From contig OZ023270.1 of assembly GCA_964006375.1 (NCBI GenBank), positions 77,868,891-77,932,890 of the forward strand: a stretch of 64,000 nucleotides of DNA, given 5' to 3'. Numbering within the stretch: position 1 is the stretch's first letter; each line of letters opens with the position of its first letter. Made by a program: the position numbers and the translations under genes. The notes under the pieces were generated by a model, which saw nothing but the letters and a program-made list of their open reading frames with translations, was not told the DNA's origin and did no database searches. The DNA comes from Tillus elongatus. Lineage: Eukaryota > Arthropoda > Insecta > Coleoptera > Cleridae. This document shows, in pieces, positions 28,771 through 39,242 of the stretch.

Positions 28771-28899
28771 ATATAAAAATTGAAACTGACCCCGGATATG
28801 GGTTCTAGGGTGCCTAGTTTGCTCTCATTTGAAGACATTTGTTCAAAATTCAAAAGTCTGGATCTCCTTATTAGTGAATTTTTTTAAAGAAAATTCACT
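28576..28899 (+). mobile_element. HTA element, left part lost in the gap
   Basis: Body (ggataacgaacttatccaag), TA array, tail and hairpin ending ttcact at 28899. It ends at the same RT codon as the copy at 24381-25551, so the two are duplicates of one insertion. Confidence 0.87.
28701..28768. repeat. (TA)n microsatellite
   Basis: About 34 units. The equivalent array in the sister HTA copy (24381-25551) has been deleted. Confidence 0.97.
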
Positions 28900-29031
28900 A
28901 ACACCGATACATGATTTTTTAACTTGCTCTATGTGTGGTCCCCATTTCAGTTTTCGGCCAAAAGTCAATCCTAGAAATTTAGCTTTTTCTACAGATCTTA
29001 TATTTGCGCCGTACAGATTCAGTTTCATTTT
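28900..29031 (-). pseudogene. Jockey-like RT remnant, paralogous copy
   Basis: Uninterrupted equivalent of 25552-25571 plus 27279-27389. The minus strand reads MKLNLYGANIRSVEKAKFLG, then GPHIEQVKKSCI. The run of six T at 28915-28920 is the site where the other copy carries a 1.7-kb HTA. Confidence 0.87.
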
Positions 29032-29156
29032 AGTGAATTTTTATTTAAAAAAATTAACTAATAGATATCGATGGTGAGACTTTGCCATTTTTTTTCAAAT
29101 GAGCGCGAACTAAGATCCCTAGAACACATATCCGGGGTCAGTTTCAATTTTTATAT

Positions 29157-29245
<89 letters not shown>

Positions 29246-29711
29246 CCCATGAAGTAACTCAAAAAATAATTAACCGATTTCTATGAAACTCGGCAAGTGC
29301 CTTTCTTTTATTAATGGCTTGGATGAGTTCGTTAGCCAGGAAAGTCAGACGAGGTTTTCCGGGAAAATTTTGAGTTTTCTTTCAAAAAATATTTTTTTCT
29401 CCGAAAATTACAAAGCTGTTTAAATGAAATTTAATAGATATATTGTCTTAGGAGAGACCTTACAACGTACCAAAACTCAACTTTCCAAGTTTATAGAAAA
29501 TTGAGTTATTCAAATTTTGAATTTTCTTTCGAAAAAAATGTTTTTCTCCGAAAATTACAATTATTTTAATGTAATTTGGTGGATGTCTTAGGAAAGCACT
29601 TATCACATACCAAAATTAAACTTTCTAAGTATATAGAAAATTGAGTTATTCAAATTTGAAGCATTTAATAAAAATCACTACCATAACGCACTTGCTGCGT
29701 CCTGGACTTTT
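29032..29711 (-). mobile_element. HTA element, short form (paralogue of 27390-28069)
   Basis: Hairpin tail at 29032, TA array, short body and a single head end (acgcacttgctgcgtcctgg). Flanks and structure match 27390-28069. Confidence 0.87.
29160..29243. repeat. (TA)n microsatellite
   Basis: About 42 units, followed by a CCCCC interruption at 29244-29248. Confidence 0.97.
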
Positions 29712-30003
29712 CATTAATTCTTTTCGATTTGGAGAATATCATGCTTACACTTTTGTTTATCCGATTGCTGCATCCGAAAGTCTCACAATCGTAACTTCTC
29801 TAACAGTGAAATTCATTAAACACTCAAATATTTTAATACAAAACTTGTAAATAACAAAACAAAATTATTTAATTATTTATAAAATTTAACGAAAGGACGG
29901 TTTTTTAAAAACAGTAAAGGAAATGAAATTCTGCCATTCTTTCAGATAAAACTATACACAATTTTCCTGCCAGTTCTTCAGTCGTGTGTCCATGCACTGG
30001 TCA
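29712..30003. repeat. Second copy of the segment left of the gap
   Basis: Matches 28070-28375 with scattered substitutions. It starts with the RT remnant (minus-strand SVSMIFSKSKRINE), followed by a decayed HTA tail and about 180 bp of non-repeat sequence. Confidence 0.9.
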
Positions 30004-30640
30004 TTCTTTTTCCCTTTTTCCTTGATGTGTTCAGTGGGGTATTTTTTCTCACTGAGCCAATTTATATATCTACAGCATAAAGGGAGCAGGTTATTTTTCC
30101 GCGTCGTTGCCGTCACATCTTGTGTCCTTTTGACGAGTGACGCCGTTTTACCCTCTCCTCAGCGTCCGTTGTCCACTTGGTCGAATACCTAAAGACACAC
30201 ATACACTTACACATATGTTGTACATATATAGTCAGAGAAAAAGTAGAAAGAAAATGGATTGAAATTTATTGAAGGGAGCCAGGAAGGTAATGGGAGAAAA
30301 ATATTATTTAACGAATTTTCATACAAGTCGATGTGGTTATATGGTGAGAATTTTAATGAGAACAGCTATGGTCTAGTTCGCATTCTGGGAGTTTGGTTTA
30401 AAATTTTGGAAATAAGTTGATTGTTGATTTGCGATTAATATATTCATGTGTTTTTACCAAATCTAATACAGGCAAATTATTGAAATGAAACAAAAAATTG
30501 TCAATCTTTTCAGCTAAAGTTATTGCTCTAATAGTAGCATTTTTTTCTTTAAATTTGGTCTATTTCCGCGACTATGGCCAATCACTGACACCAGGGAACA
30601 GTTTCACCTCACTATCCTGGAAATTTTGACGATAACCTGC
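30004..30640. other. No recognised gene
   Basis: Apparently unique sequence, except that about 30565-30620 recurs at 21445-21500. A 68-codon plus-strand frame near the start has no known motif. Confidence 0.4.
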
Positions 30641-30789
30641 CCTTCTGTAGGGATTGGGGTATAAATCTTTAACGTACCCAACATTCCATGGTACACGGGA
30701 CCGACGGCTTTATGCCTCCTTCGAAGGGCGGGACGTGCAGACATTCAACTTGCTTAAATACAATGCTACAACTTGGGTTGATGTTAATT

Positions 30790-31530
30790 ATACAGTATGT
30801 ATCAATAGAAGCATTAAAATACATTATTAACTTGGATGGCGATCTTTTTACAATCAAATCAGACAGTAAGAGCATTAACTAACAGATCTACAATTTTTAC
30901 GCACAGCCAGTCAGCTATTACCTGTTTGAAAAAACTAAGTACGGCTCTCCGAAATCTAAGTACAGAGAATAAGAGCGTTGTTGGCTGAGAGACCATTGTG
31001 GAATTTTTTATAATGAAACAGTGGGTAATATGGCTGAAAATGCAACAAAAGAAGGAGCGATGTTGGTATAGACGTGCTAAGTACAAGACCTAATTCCAAG
31101 GGTCAAACAGGCTTTTTTGGAAGGGTGGCCACAGTCATACAAAAATAAAATAGGTTGAAAGTACTATAGAAGTATAAAACCATCTCTTCCAAAAATACCC
31201 TGGTTCAAAGATTGCTACTATGATCGATTCCTTGTTAACAAAATATGTTGTGTATGATTCAACCATGCTCTAACCCATAACTATATTTATATAATAGGTG
31301 GCAGGGATGGACCAAACTGTGATTGTGACGAGTATGGTGATATTTCCTTCAAGTGTAAACATAGGTAAGTCACAGTGAAAAGCTGTGTTATTCCTTACTC
31401 AAGGAAACGGAAATATATCGCCCTTATAATTTGGGCCAAGTCCTGGCTTCAAATAATATTCGATTATATCAACTATCAATAGACTATCTAACATCTTTCA
31501 ATATATGTTATTGTATAAAACAAGACACAT
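30790..31530 (+). pseudogene. Non-LTR retrotransposon RNase H and C-terminal tail, degraded
   Basis: Shifting frames on the plus strand give TIKSDSKSIN (RNase H 'SDS.SAL' block), then RDHCGIFYNETVGNMAENAT followed by KEGAM. That second part matches 'H.GI.GNE.AD..AKEGA', the second half of the RNase H domain. After a stop it continues IPRVKQAFLEGWPQSYKNKI, then IPWFKDCYYDRF. Next is GPNCDCDEYGDISFKCKH, a C.C...H-type tail found at the C-terminus of R1/I/Jockey-like ORF2 proteins. The RT that should precede it is not present. Several stops show it is dead, and it is unrelated to the R1-like copies at 36 and 46 kb. Confidence 0.65.
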
Positions 31531-31684
31531 AAAGGTTCGTTAAAATAGTGTTGCAAATTGCATCATAACTTCTACATGGCTGTGATAATCTATTCTCCCA
31601 AAAAGACATTTTAAGGAAATGAATTTAGGGTCCATGACTTGACCACAAAGAAAATATTTGTATTCCTGGACCCATAAACTTCTG

Positions 31685-32400
31685 AACCGTTATATTACTT
31701 GAGTTTCAACGAAAAAATGTCAATTTTCACCAAATCACTTCTCATTTATCACCTACTCCCCGAAGCGATCTTACTCAAGAAAAACTGTGTTCCTTTGTTG
31801 GGTGCTAACTGTATACCAAATTTGAAGATGATATCTCAATTCGTTCAAAAGTTATTGCGCCTACTAAGAGACAGGCGTACAGACCGACGACCGACCGACA
31901 GAGAGACAGACACACACAAAAATGTTCGTTCCAGAATCAAGTTTTCTGTATGCTTTGAGACTTTTTACGTCGTTTTAGCAAAAAACAATTCGAAATTTCT
32001 GTCACCGATATTCTACCCCCACACATCCAACCCCCAATTTCAGCACAAAATACCAGATGTTTGGTGAAATTGAGAGCATTAAAATAAACAAACCCTAAAA
32101 CGTTATATTACTCGAGTTTTAACGAAAAAATGTCAATTTTTTACCAAATCATCCCCTACCTCGTGGAGCGATTTCACCCAAAAACAATTCGAAGCGTTCA
32201 TTTGTCCGGTGCTAACTGTATACTAAATTTGAAGACGATATCTCAATTCATTCTAAAGGTATCGTGGCTAAAAACAGACAGACATACAGACCGTAGGCAA
32301 GAAATCTTTGTTCCCAAATCATGTATTCTATACTCTTTACGACGTTTAAGCAAAAAAAAATGAAATTTTTGTTGCCGATGCCATATTTGTATAAAGTAGT
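31685..32400 (+). repeat. Direct repeat, two units of about 330 bp
   Basis: Units at about 31688-32050 and 32100-32400 share cgttatattactYgagttt, then acgaaaaaatgtcaattttt, ggtgctaactgtata and aatttgaagaYgatatctca. Each ends in a degenerate CAGA-rich tract (agacagacatacagaccg). This looks like a dispersed invertebrate repeat present twice in tandem. Confidence 0.82.
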
Positions 32401-32789
32401 ATTGTAAGTAAAATTCTATTGTGGATGTTAATGTAATGCAAGAACATTCAGATTTATAATTAGATCCTTATGCTTCCCTCCTTTGTTTTCTTACCCATCT
32501 TACGATAATCCGATTGTAATCTGTCTTCATAAAGTTGCCTTGATGGACCCCTAGGCATGAAGAACTATGACCCAGTCCATCCCTACCTAAGCAGAAAAGA
32601 GTAACTATGAAAAAATGGTAAAAAGCACAAAAATACAAAGAAGTTATAAAATGTAAATTAAAATTAATAAAAATAGAAATAAATAAAAGATCACAAAAAT
32701 AGTATATATCAAAAAACTAAATAAAATTGTGTAAGAATACTATACCAAATACTATAGGTTAGTAATTATAAGTAACTTTAACGACCTTT
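32401..32789. other. No recognised gene
   Basis: AT-rich, with no assignable content. Confidence 0.4.
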
Positions 32790-33221
32790 TTCGCGAGTTT
32801 TTATTTAAAAAATATTCGCTAATAGAGATGTATCGATGGTGAGACAAGGCAATTTTTTTTTTCAAATGAGCGCGAATTTGTGCCCCTAGCGCCCGAAAGC
32901 AAGGTCCGCTTGAATTTATGAGTCGATTTTGATGAAACACGGCAAGAACCTTTCTATTATCAATGGCCTGGATGAGTTCGTTAACCAGCCCTATCGAACC
33001 AGTTTTTCTATAAAACAAAATTATATTTTCCCAAAAGAAAAAATTGTATCTCAAAAAATAGCAAAGTTATTTTGATAAAATTTGGCTTGTATGTTGCTCT
33101 CGTAAATATCTTACCACATACCAAAACTCAACTTTCTAGGTTTATATAGCATTGAGTTATGCAAATTTGAAACATTTAATGAAAATTGGCTACCATAACG
33201 TACTTGCTGCGTCCCAATTTT
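32790..33221 (-). mobile_element. HTA element, compact copy without TA array
   Basis: From left to right: a diverged hairpin (gagtttttatttaaaaaata), tail (gatggtgagac, gagcgcgaattt), and body beginning gagtcgattttgatgaaaca. A single head end follows (cataacgtacttgctgcgtc) with a T run. At about 430 bp it is the shortest nearly complete copy. There is no TA tract where other copies have one. Confidence 0.8.
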
Positions 33222-33491
33222 TTTTTTTGGTATAAGACTCGGGTGCCTTTCCTACTCCAAGTTGTGTTAGGCTTGAAGTTACCAGTCACATTGAAACTGC
33301 AGAAATAGCTTGTTGCCTCTGCTACAGCAGACAAACAGACAGACATTATGATACCTAGGCATCGCATAACATTGGCAGCCTCAATATTAAGAGGAATTTG
33401 AATAGAAATAATTTTAAAAAAGGAAAATATTTATATGATGTCCAAGCTAGATTCGATATTTGTTAAAAATATATTAAGTATGTATACCGGG

Positions 33492-33563
33492 AATCCAAAT
33501 TTGCCGGGCGAATAACCCGTCGGAAGTCCGACTATCAGGTTGCGGGTTCGAGTCCCGTATTCA
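33492..33563 (+). repeat. tRNA-derived SINE head or tRNA pseudogene
   Basis: GGTTCGAGTCC at 33545-33555 is a perfect pol III B box and closes a T-arm-like stem (gcggg with cccgt). Upstream, gtcgg-aagt-ccgac could form an anticodon-like arm. The acceptor stem is not convincing, so a SINE head is likelier than a functional tRNA. The SINE body probably extends to about 33700. Confidence 0.6.
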
Positions 33564-33719
33564 GACAAGTATGTTTTTTTTAAATCAAATACAAAGCACA
33601 CGGCTTCTTATGAGTTTCGGGCGGTGTCCTATGTCTATATGTTTATGTGAGCTCCCCCTGCAAAAGTCAGAGATTTAAGGGTGCGGAGTTTTTTTACCGT
33701 TGTGCCCAATATATTACGT

Positions 33720-34930
33720 CTAAGCTTCTCCGCTTTTTTCACTTTTCTCTATCCCTTACAAGAATTACCTTTAGTTTCTGAAATTAAATAAATTGTGTTA
33801 TTTATACCGAATGTTTTGGTCATGTGCCCTCTTTTGATCTTTTGAACGAGTCAAAATGATTCTTAAATGTCTACTGGTCATGTTTTCCATAAAGATAGCA
33901 ATTTAAAGCTTGGTACGTACAACCATGATTCTTGGCCCTTTAACCGTCTTTATTTCATTGTAGCTTCCAGACTTCGTCAATTGGTTTTCCAAAAGTTTTG
34001 TTCCATGTATACCTTTTTCAAATAATAGAGTCAAAAAGTTATAATGTCTTAGAATGTGTACAATAAATGTTGTCCTCCCTCTCTTAATTTCTTTCAGCGA
34101 GCACATTCCTTATCTTACTTCTTCTACCACAGTACTATCTACCCAGATATTGTAACAAAAAGGAATAACATTAATAAATAACTGCTATCCAATAAGCCTA
34201 TCAGCAAAATCCAACTGTGGAAATCGTAACATAATCATTAAAGTAATCTAGTAAATTAAAACAACTGTTCAAAATTATTTCCATTTTGTTGTAATGCACG
34301 TTTCTGATACTTTTTCTATTGATTTTAAGGTATGTAGCAAAACAACGGGATGATTTTGTAAGTAGCAAAAACTTTCTCTTATTGTGTTTCCTAAATCTTG
34401 AATATTATCGTCATGAACTTTGTAAATATAATTCTCCAGATACCCCCATCAAAGGAAATCCAATATAGGTAAGCCTGGGGACCTATGGGGCATATTATAG
34501 ACCCATTAGTTTCGATCAATTTATCTGGAAAATTTTTCTGCATAAATAACCTTGCCATTTGAGAATTGTGTGTTTACATCCGCTAAAGAAACATCAACAA
34601 GCAATTCAGGTAAAGCTGTATCTGAAATTTCAACGTTGCGATTGGCTGTTAAGTTTCCCTCAAATATATAAAAAAATTATGTGTTCATAATATGAAGCAA
34701 GACACATTTAGACCAAATCTGCCCTGCTGTCTCCTGGGAAATATTTGGTGTTGGTTTTCCTGAGACCAGAATCTGCTATTGTGCCTTATTAAGTATATCA
34801 GAGTTACTAAGATGAGCTTCGTCGAACCATCTAAGATTTATAGCATTTTTTTCCACGGCCTACTGCAAAATTTTGAACACAAATTATAAAAATTAGAATG
34901 TTTTCGTTGTTTATTAAAATAAACCCATAA
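33720..34930. other. No recognised gene
   Basis: About 1.2 kb of AT-rich, apparently low-copy sequence. Short frames only, none with a recognisable domain. Confidence 0.4.
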
Positions 34931-34959
34931 CAATATATTATTTCTGAACGTCATAACGT

Positions 34960-35190
34960 CTGGGTTTGACATGATCAAGGAAAATTAAAGGCTTTTACTA
35001 CCAGACAAACTGATTTTATTCTTAAACCCTACGCGTTTCGGCCCATTATTGAGCCACCCTCAGGGGTTTAGACATTTTTTTTAAATAGTCTAAACCCCTG
35101 ATGATGGCTCAATAATTAGCTCAGGGGCTTAGACTATTTTTTAAAATATTTTTTAATTTTCCTTAATCATAACAATATATATTTTTGAGA
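34960..35190. repeat. Fold-back repeat containing hammerhead-like motifs
   Basis: The arms 34960-35075 and about 35082-35185 are partly complementary. Both contain the complement or copy of ctaaacccctga followed by ggctcaataat. Both ends carry a similar gttatgatta/ccttgatcatgtc sequence. It resembles two inverted terminal pieces of one retroelement. Confidence 0.7.
35022..35071 (-). ncRNA. Hammerhead-like motif with mutated core
   Basis: On the minus strand, stem I is UAAACCC with GGGUUUA (7 bp, directly at the core). The core is CUGAGGG (A9 changed to G), then an extra U. Stem II is GGCUC with GGGCC, then GAAA, then a two-base-pair stem III (AC/GU). The triplet is GUA at 35030-35032. The plus-strand partner at 35098 keeps CUGAUGA but has lost GAAA. 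Probably inactive. Confidence 0.5.
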
Positions 35191-35399
35191 AGCTTGTAAA
35201 AATGTTAATTGAATTATTGAGAAATATACATGGTGTCCCATTTAAAAAAACTAAACATTGGCCAATATTTCCGAAACAGTAATATTTTGAAGGAAATCAG
35301 CTACTCCGCTTGATTTTACGTAAAACGTTCTTAAACGATTCGTTTCTACCTTTTCTGGAAGTTGTCAGACAACTGAACTACAAGGGGTACCTTAAAATG

Positions 35400-35669
35400 C
35401 AATATTTTAGCTCCGAAACTAAAAGGGCTATGAGAATTTTGTTTGCGGCTAGCTGCCACGACTACCTGACATTTTTGATTAACTTGAGATTTTCTTTATT
35501 TACATGATGATTATTATCCCAAATATGCTGAGTAATACATGATTTATTGTATGCACTATTGATAAATCATGCATTGTTCAGCAAATTTGGGATAATAATC
35601 ATGTAGATAAAGGAAATATCAAGTTAATACAAAATGTTAGGCAGTTGCGTCAGCTAGACGCCCACAAAA

Positions 35670-35670
<1 letters not shown>
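35400..35670. repeat. Fold-back (palindromic) element
   Basis: The arm near 35468-35550 (cttgagattttctttattta, then gattattatcccaaat) is complementary to 35566-35650 (atttgggataataatcatgt, then ataaaggaaatatcaag). The arms are about 85 bp around a loop near 35555. No coding content; probably a MITE. Confidence 0.8.

Positions 35671-35672
<2 letters not shown>

Positions 35673-35751
<79 letters not shown>
35673..35751. repeat. (TA)n microsatellite
   Basis: About 39 units, one of the few arrays not obviously attached to an HTA body or tail. Confidence 0.96.
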
Positions 35752-35754
<3 letters not shown>

Positions 35755-35824
35755 TCGTTAGAAATGTGAATAAAAATGTTTCGATAAATAGTGTAGGTCC
35801 GGTTCTATGTACTCCATTGTCCGA

Positions 35825-35834
35825 ACTGTTATAT

Positions 35835-35836
<2 letters not shown>
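35825..35836. other. Target-site duplication, left (R1-like copy 1)
   Basis: ACTGTTATATTA at 35825-35836 recurs at 37316-37327 on the other side of the R1-like insertion. Confidence 0.8.
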
Positions 35837-35876
<40 letters not shown>

Positions 35877-37315
35877 CAGTGGTGGGGAGGCCAACGCCAA
35901 GCAAGTAGGCCACCATGGGCCCTTTTTGCCAACCCCAGCAACCCAGCAACCATGCTCTACTCCTCCTCGGTTCCGTCGCCAAACCGCCTCGATCTCGAGA
36001 TGAAGGCCGTGACGGTCTTCAATTGGACGGTACTAACCTGATTCGTCTGCAGAGTCCTCGATCCGAACAATTCTGCTCGAAGGCTTCCAAAAGCCTCGCA
36101 TTCGCACAGGTAGTGGTAGGACGTCGCATTCATGGGATCCCTCTCTACGCCTATCAATGTGAGGTGTCTTCTAAGGGCGCAGTGGCATGTGAGCACCCCA
36201 AGGATGCGGCGAAGCGTAGGTCGACTCCTTCCGAGTAGCCAGACAGCTTTATCTCTGTCCCCCCCCCCCCCACGAAGTCCTGCCTGCAGCCACCAACCGA
36301 CCCCCAGTGCCTCTTCATTGCTTCCTGGGTCCGCCTGTCTAAGGCGATGGAGACTGACTTCCTACTTATACCTATGGCGGGCTCCGGGCCACAGCACGGC
36401 GGCGGGAACCAAGACTTGCGAGATTATTCGCGACCTCATTTCCCGCCACGCCACAGTGTCCCGGAACCCACACTAGTTGTATCTCCTTTGTCCTGGCTAA
36501 CCCTCTGAGGGCGTCAGCGCACTCCTGAACCAATGTCGACCCGATTCTGGCCGCGCAGACTGCCCGGAGAACTGTCTGGCTGTCCGAGCAGATGTACACA
36601 CATTTCTCGAGACTCCTCTTCACATCCTGTCTGTTGGACACAGACAGGATAGCGTACACCTCTGTTTAGAATGTCGTGGTATATGCGCGAAGAGCATAGC
36701 TCTCGCGCACCCTCAAGCCCTCGATGTATATTCCTGCCCCGGAGGATTGCTGGTCCTCCAGCCGCAATCCGTCGGTGAAATAGACCAGGCTTGCGGGCTG
36801 GAATTCAACCTCATTTTCCCTCCACTGATCCCTACTGGGGATCCTGAGGGTGTATGGCCTAGTCAACCTAATATCATCCTCGGCATCCCGCACCTTTATG
36901 GCGGAAATGGGAATTTCCTTTTACACCTCCTTGGCGACTCTTGCATGCCCTATTACTGCTCCCTCTCTGCACCAGTTTCCTGCGTCTGGCATTCTGAGAT
37001 GCGACGCCATCGCCTCCCTCCTGACACAGATGGGAAGCGGGGGCAGCATCAACAGGACCTCTAGCGCGGCTGAGGGTGTCGTCCTCATAGCGCCTGTGAT
37101 ACCCAGGATTGCCAGCCTTTGGAGTTTGGCCAGCTTCCTGCTGGTAGTTTGGTTCACACCACACCACCAGACCAATGTCCCATAGAGGATTCTCGGCCTG
37201 ACGATCGCAGTGTAGATCCAGTGAATGATCTGAGGATTAACTCCCCAGGTCCTCCCTATCACTCGACGCAGCTGCCAGAGGGTCGCTACTCCCTTCCTTA
37301 CAACTTGTTCTATTG
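35837..37315 (-). mobile_element. R1-like non-LTR retrotransposon, 5'-truncated copy 1
   Basis: Flanked by a 12-bp duplication. The 3' end, on the left, is a trinucleotide tail (TAG)n at about 35832-35875, seen as CTA/TAC on the element's sense strand. It contains the end of the RT, an RNase H and a zinc-finger tail, all broken. Confidence 0.87.
35990..37262 (-). pseudogene. R1-like ORF2: RT end, RNase H and zinc finger
   Basis: The minus strand starts IGRTWGVNPQIIHWIYTAIV, then RPRILYGTLVWWCGVNQTTS and LAILGITGAMRTTPSAAL, the post-catalytic RT region of R1/LOA-like elements. The RNase H follows: YFTDGLRLEDQQSSGAGIY, then YAILSVSNRQDVKRS, SDSQTVLRAV and VWVPGHCGVAGNEVANNLAS (D, E, D, H motifs). 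The C-terminus has SYHYLCECEAF, but a 27-bp deletion at about 36131 removes the preceding Cys pair that copy 2 retains. Several frameshifts (for example near 36660 and 36400) show it is dead. Confidence 0.87.
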
Positions 37316-37327
37316 ACTGTTATATTA
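37316..37327. other. Target-site duplication, right (R1-like copy 1)
   Basis: Second copy of ACTGTTATATTA. Confidence 0.8.
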
Positions 37328-37531
37328 ATAACCAGCGTCTCCTTCTTAGAAGGAATATTTGATAACGACACAGTATTACAAAGGCAGGTATGGAGTTTTA
37401 ATTACAGGTATTTAAGGTTCAACAGTGGGGGTCTGGCTGTATACCTTCCTAGAGGACGCTGTTCACAACTGTTTAGCAACTAACATATAAATAGTAGTTC
37501 TGGTTTTTATTCACTTAGTTTATTCATCCCT

Positions 37532-37566
37532 CTGATGACGCAAACTTTGTTAGCGAAACGATCGTC
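37532..37566 (+). ncRNA. Hammerhead-like ribozyme motif
   Basis: CUGAUGA at 37532-37538, then one extra C. Stem II is GC-A-AAC with GUU-A-GC (one A.A mismatch), loop UUU. GAAA is at 37555-37558. Stem III is AC/GU with loop GAUC, and the triplet GUC is at 37564-37566. Stem I (ccct with cgct) is poorly paired. The downstream sequence gtgatgatttgggttctcca is shared with the motif at 54.5 kb, so both belong to one element family. Confidence 0.5.
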
Positions 37567-38613
37567 CGCTCTAAAAACTGTATTGTGATGATTTGGGTTC
37601 TCCAAATTGTACTTATACTCGTGAAGCCAAGTGGCGCCTACGTCACTGGGTTTCATGAAAATCACTTCAAAGTTAGAATTGGACAGTCTGATAGCCCCAG
37701 TGGAGCTAGGAAGTCAAAACAAAGTGACATTAAAATAGGTTATAGCACAACAGAGTCATCAAGACAACGATCGGTCACACGATTTGTTATAAGGAGTACG
37801 TCCAGAATTCGACGAACAATTCGCTAAAAAAATTACAAAAGTAATTCGCCTAATTTCTATGAACAAACTGTATATAATGCGGCTTTTCCAGCAAAAACTC
37901 CTTTTGTAAATATAACAACTCATGACAATAAAATCTATTTATGCTGATTATCTTGGATGAGTACAAGTATTTTCCTGGCTGCGGCCCTGGAGACAGATCC
38001 ACGCAGGGTTCCAGTAGTACAATGTTCCACGTCTTCATCATAGTGTGCCGGGTAATGCGGGTGTTGCTAGGTAACGGGATGGACCCTGAGATGACCTCTC
38101 AACTGCAGATGACTTTATGTCAGGCTCACGTCTATTGGCAACTGTGCCGCGGGATGCCGGAAAACACTACAGAGTTTGTCTGCTAGATTTGCACTGAATT
38201 GCGTCCAGGGGATGAGAGTGCGAGAATTAGAACAAAGAATTTGTAGCCAATGGTACCATGGCACGTATCTTGGAAAATTCTTTACTCTAAGTAAAATACG
38301 CGTGTATTATTAAATATAGACGTAGAGACTACTCCTCTGGTTTCGCAAGTAAGGGCAATAACAATTGATGAATGTACACTATTCTTTTGTAAATATACTG
38401 ACCCTCCAAAAAATCCGAACAGTAAGAGTCGACCGACTGCAATGGAAGTTTCTGTTTTGTCTCTGATAAGAAATAATAACCATATGGACAAAAACTTTAA
38501 CAAGTGTACACTTTTTCAATTTGTTTTAACAAAAAATTATCTCGTTAAATTTGAGTTTTCTTAAGTTTAAAGCAATATTTAATAGCGATTTGTATTCAAT
38601 TTATTAAGTCGTT
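37567..38613. other. No recognised gene
   Basis: Continues the hammerhead-bearing repeat for about 80 bp, then becomes unassigned. A plus-strand 80-codon frame (37585-37827) has no known motif. Confidence 0.4.
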
Positions 38614-39242
38614 ATGACTAGGAGCCGTTTACGGAACAATTACGATCATTTAAGTGAATTCGAAAGGGGGAAGGAGGTACGCAGGAAGCAGGTTTTTCAA
38701 TAAGATAAATCTCCGACCGCATGTGACGCAGTGTGTCAACAGTATTACATACCATCGTCATGGATCTGGACGACCTCGAGCAACTTCAGCCTACAGAATG
38801 ATCGTGATCTGAATATTGCGGCTTTACAAGACAGAAGTTCCACAACACGGTCGATTGGAAGTATTTGGTTGGGAGTCTTACAACAAAAGAGCCTCTATGG
38901 CAACGATATATCGCAGAATACGAGCTTTTGAGCTTTGTTTGTATAGACAATTTTGATGTCTTCCACCGAAACCTCGTCATCGTGCTGCTCGGCTAGAGTG
39001 GTGTAACGGCAGGTCAAATTGGGTCCACGATGGTGGCAACAAAGTAAAAAGATTACGTGAATAACGCAGAAATTTAGAATTTGCTGTGGAACAGCATGCG
39101 GTTCTTACACGGGGTGTGATGGAGTGGGGTGCGATGAAATACGGTCGTTGACCACCTCTAGTTTTTATTGACAGAAATTTGAATGCAAATGATTACATAC
39201 GAAACGTACTGCAGCCTACACATTTTACAACAAGACAACGCA
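38614..39242 (+). pseudogene. Tc1-like transposase remnant (Tcb-type)
   Basis: ATG at 38614 gives MTRSRLRNNYDHLSEFERG, the typical start of this Tc1 subgroup. Shifted frames then give YHRHGSGRPRATSAYR (the GRPR hinge between the two DNA-binding subdomains), YRRIRAFEL, and PPKPRHRAARLEWC. Close to the junction are a VMVWGAI-like remnant and HILQQDNA, the second catalytic Asp block ('QQDNARPH'). The region from the first to second Asp is shortened and contains many stops. It ends abruptly inside the DNA block, where a different transposase begins. Inactive. Confidence 0.75.

Noticed and set aside
33492..33563. Functional tRNA gene
   Set aside because: Good B box and T-arm, but no convincing acceptor stem; a SINE or pseudogene fits better.
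35825..35990. Poly-Thr protein frame ending in a Thr run
   Set aside because: It is the translated (TAC)n tail and 3' UTR of the R1-like element.
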